Source of the DNA: Prochlorothrix sp035286285
GTDB lineage: Bacteria; Cyanobacteriota; Cyanobacteriia; Prochlorotrichales; Prochlorotrichaceae
DNA length: 24,558 nucleotides
Direction: 5' to 3'
Assembly (NCBI GenBank): GCA_035286285.1
Contig: JAYKJG010000189.1
Location: forward strand, 1-24,558
Under the pieces are notes generated by a model. That model saw only the letters and a list, made by a program, of their open reading frames with translations. It was not told the origin of the DNA and did not search any database. Of this stretch, positions 23,405 to 24,558 are shown piece after piece (position 1 is the stretch's first letter; every line of letters begins with the position of its first letter). The position numbers were made by a program, and so were the translations under genes.

Positions 23405-24433
23405 ATGAAAACTCCTCTGCCTCCCCACTTTGATCCCAGCCGCGTTGACCAAGTTTGGCGTGTCCCCTACCAGCAACGGGCGACTGAAGCTGCTGCTTGG
23501 GCACAAACCCATGATTTACAGCCTGTAGCCCAGGATACTCAACGCCTCGGCTTACTCATTATTGATGCCCAAAATACGTTTTGTATCCCCGATTTTGAAT
23601 TGTTTGTGGGGGGGCGATCGGGTCAAGGGGCTGTGGAGGATAATCAGCGGCTGTGTGCGTTTATTTACCGCAATTTGGGGATTTTAACAGAAATTATCCC
23701 CACCCTAGACACCCATACCGCGATGCAGATTTTTCATCCTGTGTTTTGGGTCGATCGCCAGGGCAACCCTCCCGATCCAATGACGATGATTGACTATGCT
23801 GCGGTGGAGGCGGGGGCGTGGCGGGTCAATCCGGCTTTGGCGGCGAGTCTGACCCAGGGCAATGGAACAGCGCTGCAAGCCCATGGGCTGCACTATGCAA
23901 AAACCCTGACGGAGGCCGGTAAGTATCCCCTCACGATTTGGCCCTATCATTCGATGTTGGGCGGAATTGGCCATGCTTTGGTCTCTGCGGTGGAAGAGGC
24001 GTGTTTTTTCCATGGAATCGCCCGCCACAGCCAAACGCGGTTTGAACTGAAGGGCAGTAATCCGTTTACGGAAAATTATTCGGTGCTTTGTCCGGAAGTG
24101 TTAACGGGAGCGGATGGGGGCGCGATCGATCACCCAAATCGGGCTTTGATTGAGCATCTTTTAGGCTTTGATGCGGTGATGATTGCAGGGCAGGCGAAGA
24201 GTCATTGTGTGGCTTGGACGATCGAGGATTTGCTAACAGAAATTCAAGGGATTGATCCAGCTTTGGCCCAAAAGATCTATTTGTTGGAGGATTGCACTTC
24301 GCCAGTGGTGGTGCCGGGGGTGGTGGACTTTACGGAACAGGCGGATGCGTCCTATGCTCGTTTTGCGGCGGCGGGAATGCATCGGGTTCTGTCTACGGAT
24401 CCGATCGAGACTTGGCCCGATTTAACGTTCTAA
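23405..24433 (+). CDS. Isochorismatase/nicotinamidase-superfamily cysteine hydrolase
   Basis: A 342-residue cytoplasmic hydrolase. The catalytic triad of the family is visible: Asp54 (LLIIDAQNTF), Lys216 (ELKGSNPFTENYS) and Cys268 (AGQAKSHCV). Nicotinamidase-like metal ligands also appear in DTHTAMQIFHP (Asp102, His104, His111) and IWPYHSMLGG (His182), so amide hydrolysis of a nicotinamide-like substrate is plausible but not proven. The protein is well above the usual 180-220 residues: about 48 residues precede the fold and there are insertions near 60-85 and 115-170. I start at the ATG at 23405; the frame runs back to a GTG at 23306, but that extension is translated repeat DNA. No Shine-Dalgarno is visible. 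The last 125 bases of the window (24434-24558) hold no feature I can support. Confidence 0.88.
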   Translation: MKTPLPPHFDPSRVDQVWRVPYQQRATEAAAWAQTHDLQPVAQDTQRLGLLIIDAQNTFCIPDFELFVGGRSGQGAVEDNQRLCAFIYRNLGILTEIIPTLDTHTAMQIFHPVFWVDRQGNPPDPMTMIDYAAVEAGAWRVNPALAASLTQGNGTALQAHGLHYAKTLTEAGKYPLTIWPYHSMLGGIGHALVSAVEEACFFHGIARHSQTRFELKGSNPFTENYSVLCPEVLTGADGGAIDHPNRALIEHLLGFDAVMIAGQAKSHCVAWTIEDLLTEIQGIDPALAQKIYLLEDCTSPVVVPGVVDFTEQADASYARFAAAGMHRVLSTDPIETWPDLTF

Positions 24434-24558
24434 CCGATCGGGGGATCCGCTATACTGCCTCCAGAGGTTGCCCTTGTCGAGGGTCTGACCCCTCATCCGC
24501 CGGTTGCCCCTCCGGGCTGACCTGCACCCCTTGGCTATCGCCCTATCTACCCGATCGC

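Noticed and set aside
13345..24433. Functional pairing of the TIR protein (which would release nicotinamide) with the nicotinamidase-like hydrolase
   Set aside because: The genes are on opposite strands, over 5 kb apart, with sbcC and the rhamnose genes between them; the link rests only on shared metabolite logic.
24434..24558. Possible tRNA or start of another gene in the window's last 125 bases
   Set aside because: No cloverleaf arms or coding pattern could be made out; the stretch is cut by the window edge.

Overview
The window reads as a chromosomal segment of a cyanobacterium. The HIP1 palindrome (GCGATCGC and its CGATCG core) is scattered through it in very high number. The proteins are also cyanobacterial in style: CHASE2 and TIR signalling, and a HAMP histidine kinase with an HEINNPVNFI H-box. 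Intergenic DNA is full of short hairpin repeats and tandem duplications. I cannot name the genus from sequence alone. No tRNA, rRNA, CRISPR array, transposase or phage gene was seen.

Layout. 1-5000: a tandem hairpin repeat, a small two-EF-hand protein, a fructosamine-kinase-family protein, bioA (biotin synthesis), and a 584-residue protein of unknown function with HIP1-based repeats. 5000-6430: an orphan NrtD/SsuB/TauB-type ABC ATPase converging with ureG one base apart. 6600-11620: two paralogous TRAP-type (DctP) substrate-binding proteins on the plus strand, the second coupled to a large transmembrane histidine kinase. No TRAP permease gene is present, so this looks more like a ligand-sensing module than a transporter. 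11700-13035: proA (proline synthesis). 13345-17862: a 1505-residue membrane protein with five TIR domains followed by a CHASE2 sensor and membrane segments. 17999-21049: an SbcC-type SMC exonuclease subunit on the same strand. 21050-21508: a divergent promoter region made largely of direct repeats. 21509-23264: rfbC and a long-form rfbA for dTDP-rhamnose. 23405-24433: an isochorismatase/nicotinamidase-superfamily hydrolase.

The most unusual item is the penta-TIR-CHASE2 protein. Its cytoplasmic part has the order A-B-A'-B'-A'' and appears to have arisen by duplicating a two-TIR module of about 1.3 kb. All five TIR domains keep the glutamate that is catalytic in TIR NADases. The protein ends in a predicted periplasmic CHASE2 domain with membrane helices, which reverses the usual sensor-first order of CHASE2 proteins. 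It could be a membrane-controlled NAD-consuming or nucleotide-signal-producing device, but that is inference.

A second candidate is the pair of TRAP binding proteins in front of a histidine kinase. The second paralogue keeps the family's ligand-pocket motifs. The first has replaced essentially all of them while staying an intact exported protein.

At small scale, a hairpin family with a GTAGGGG arm and a T-rich loop recurs at six or more places, with compensatory stem changes. One compound copy of about 105 bp occurs twice in inverted orientation, 11.7 kb apart. It overlaps the 3' end of the kinase gene and creates a false upstream start for the hydrolase gene.
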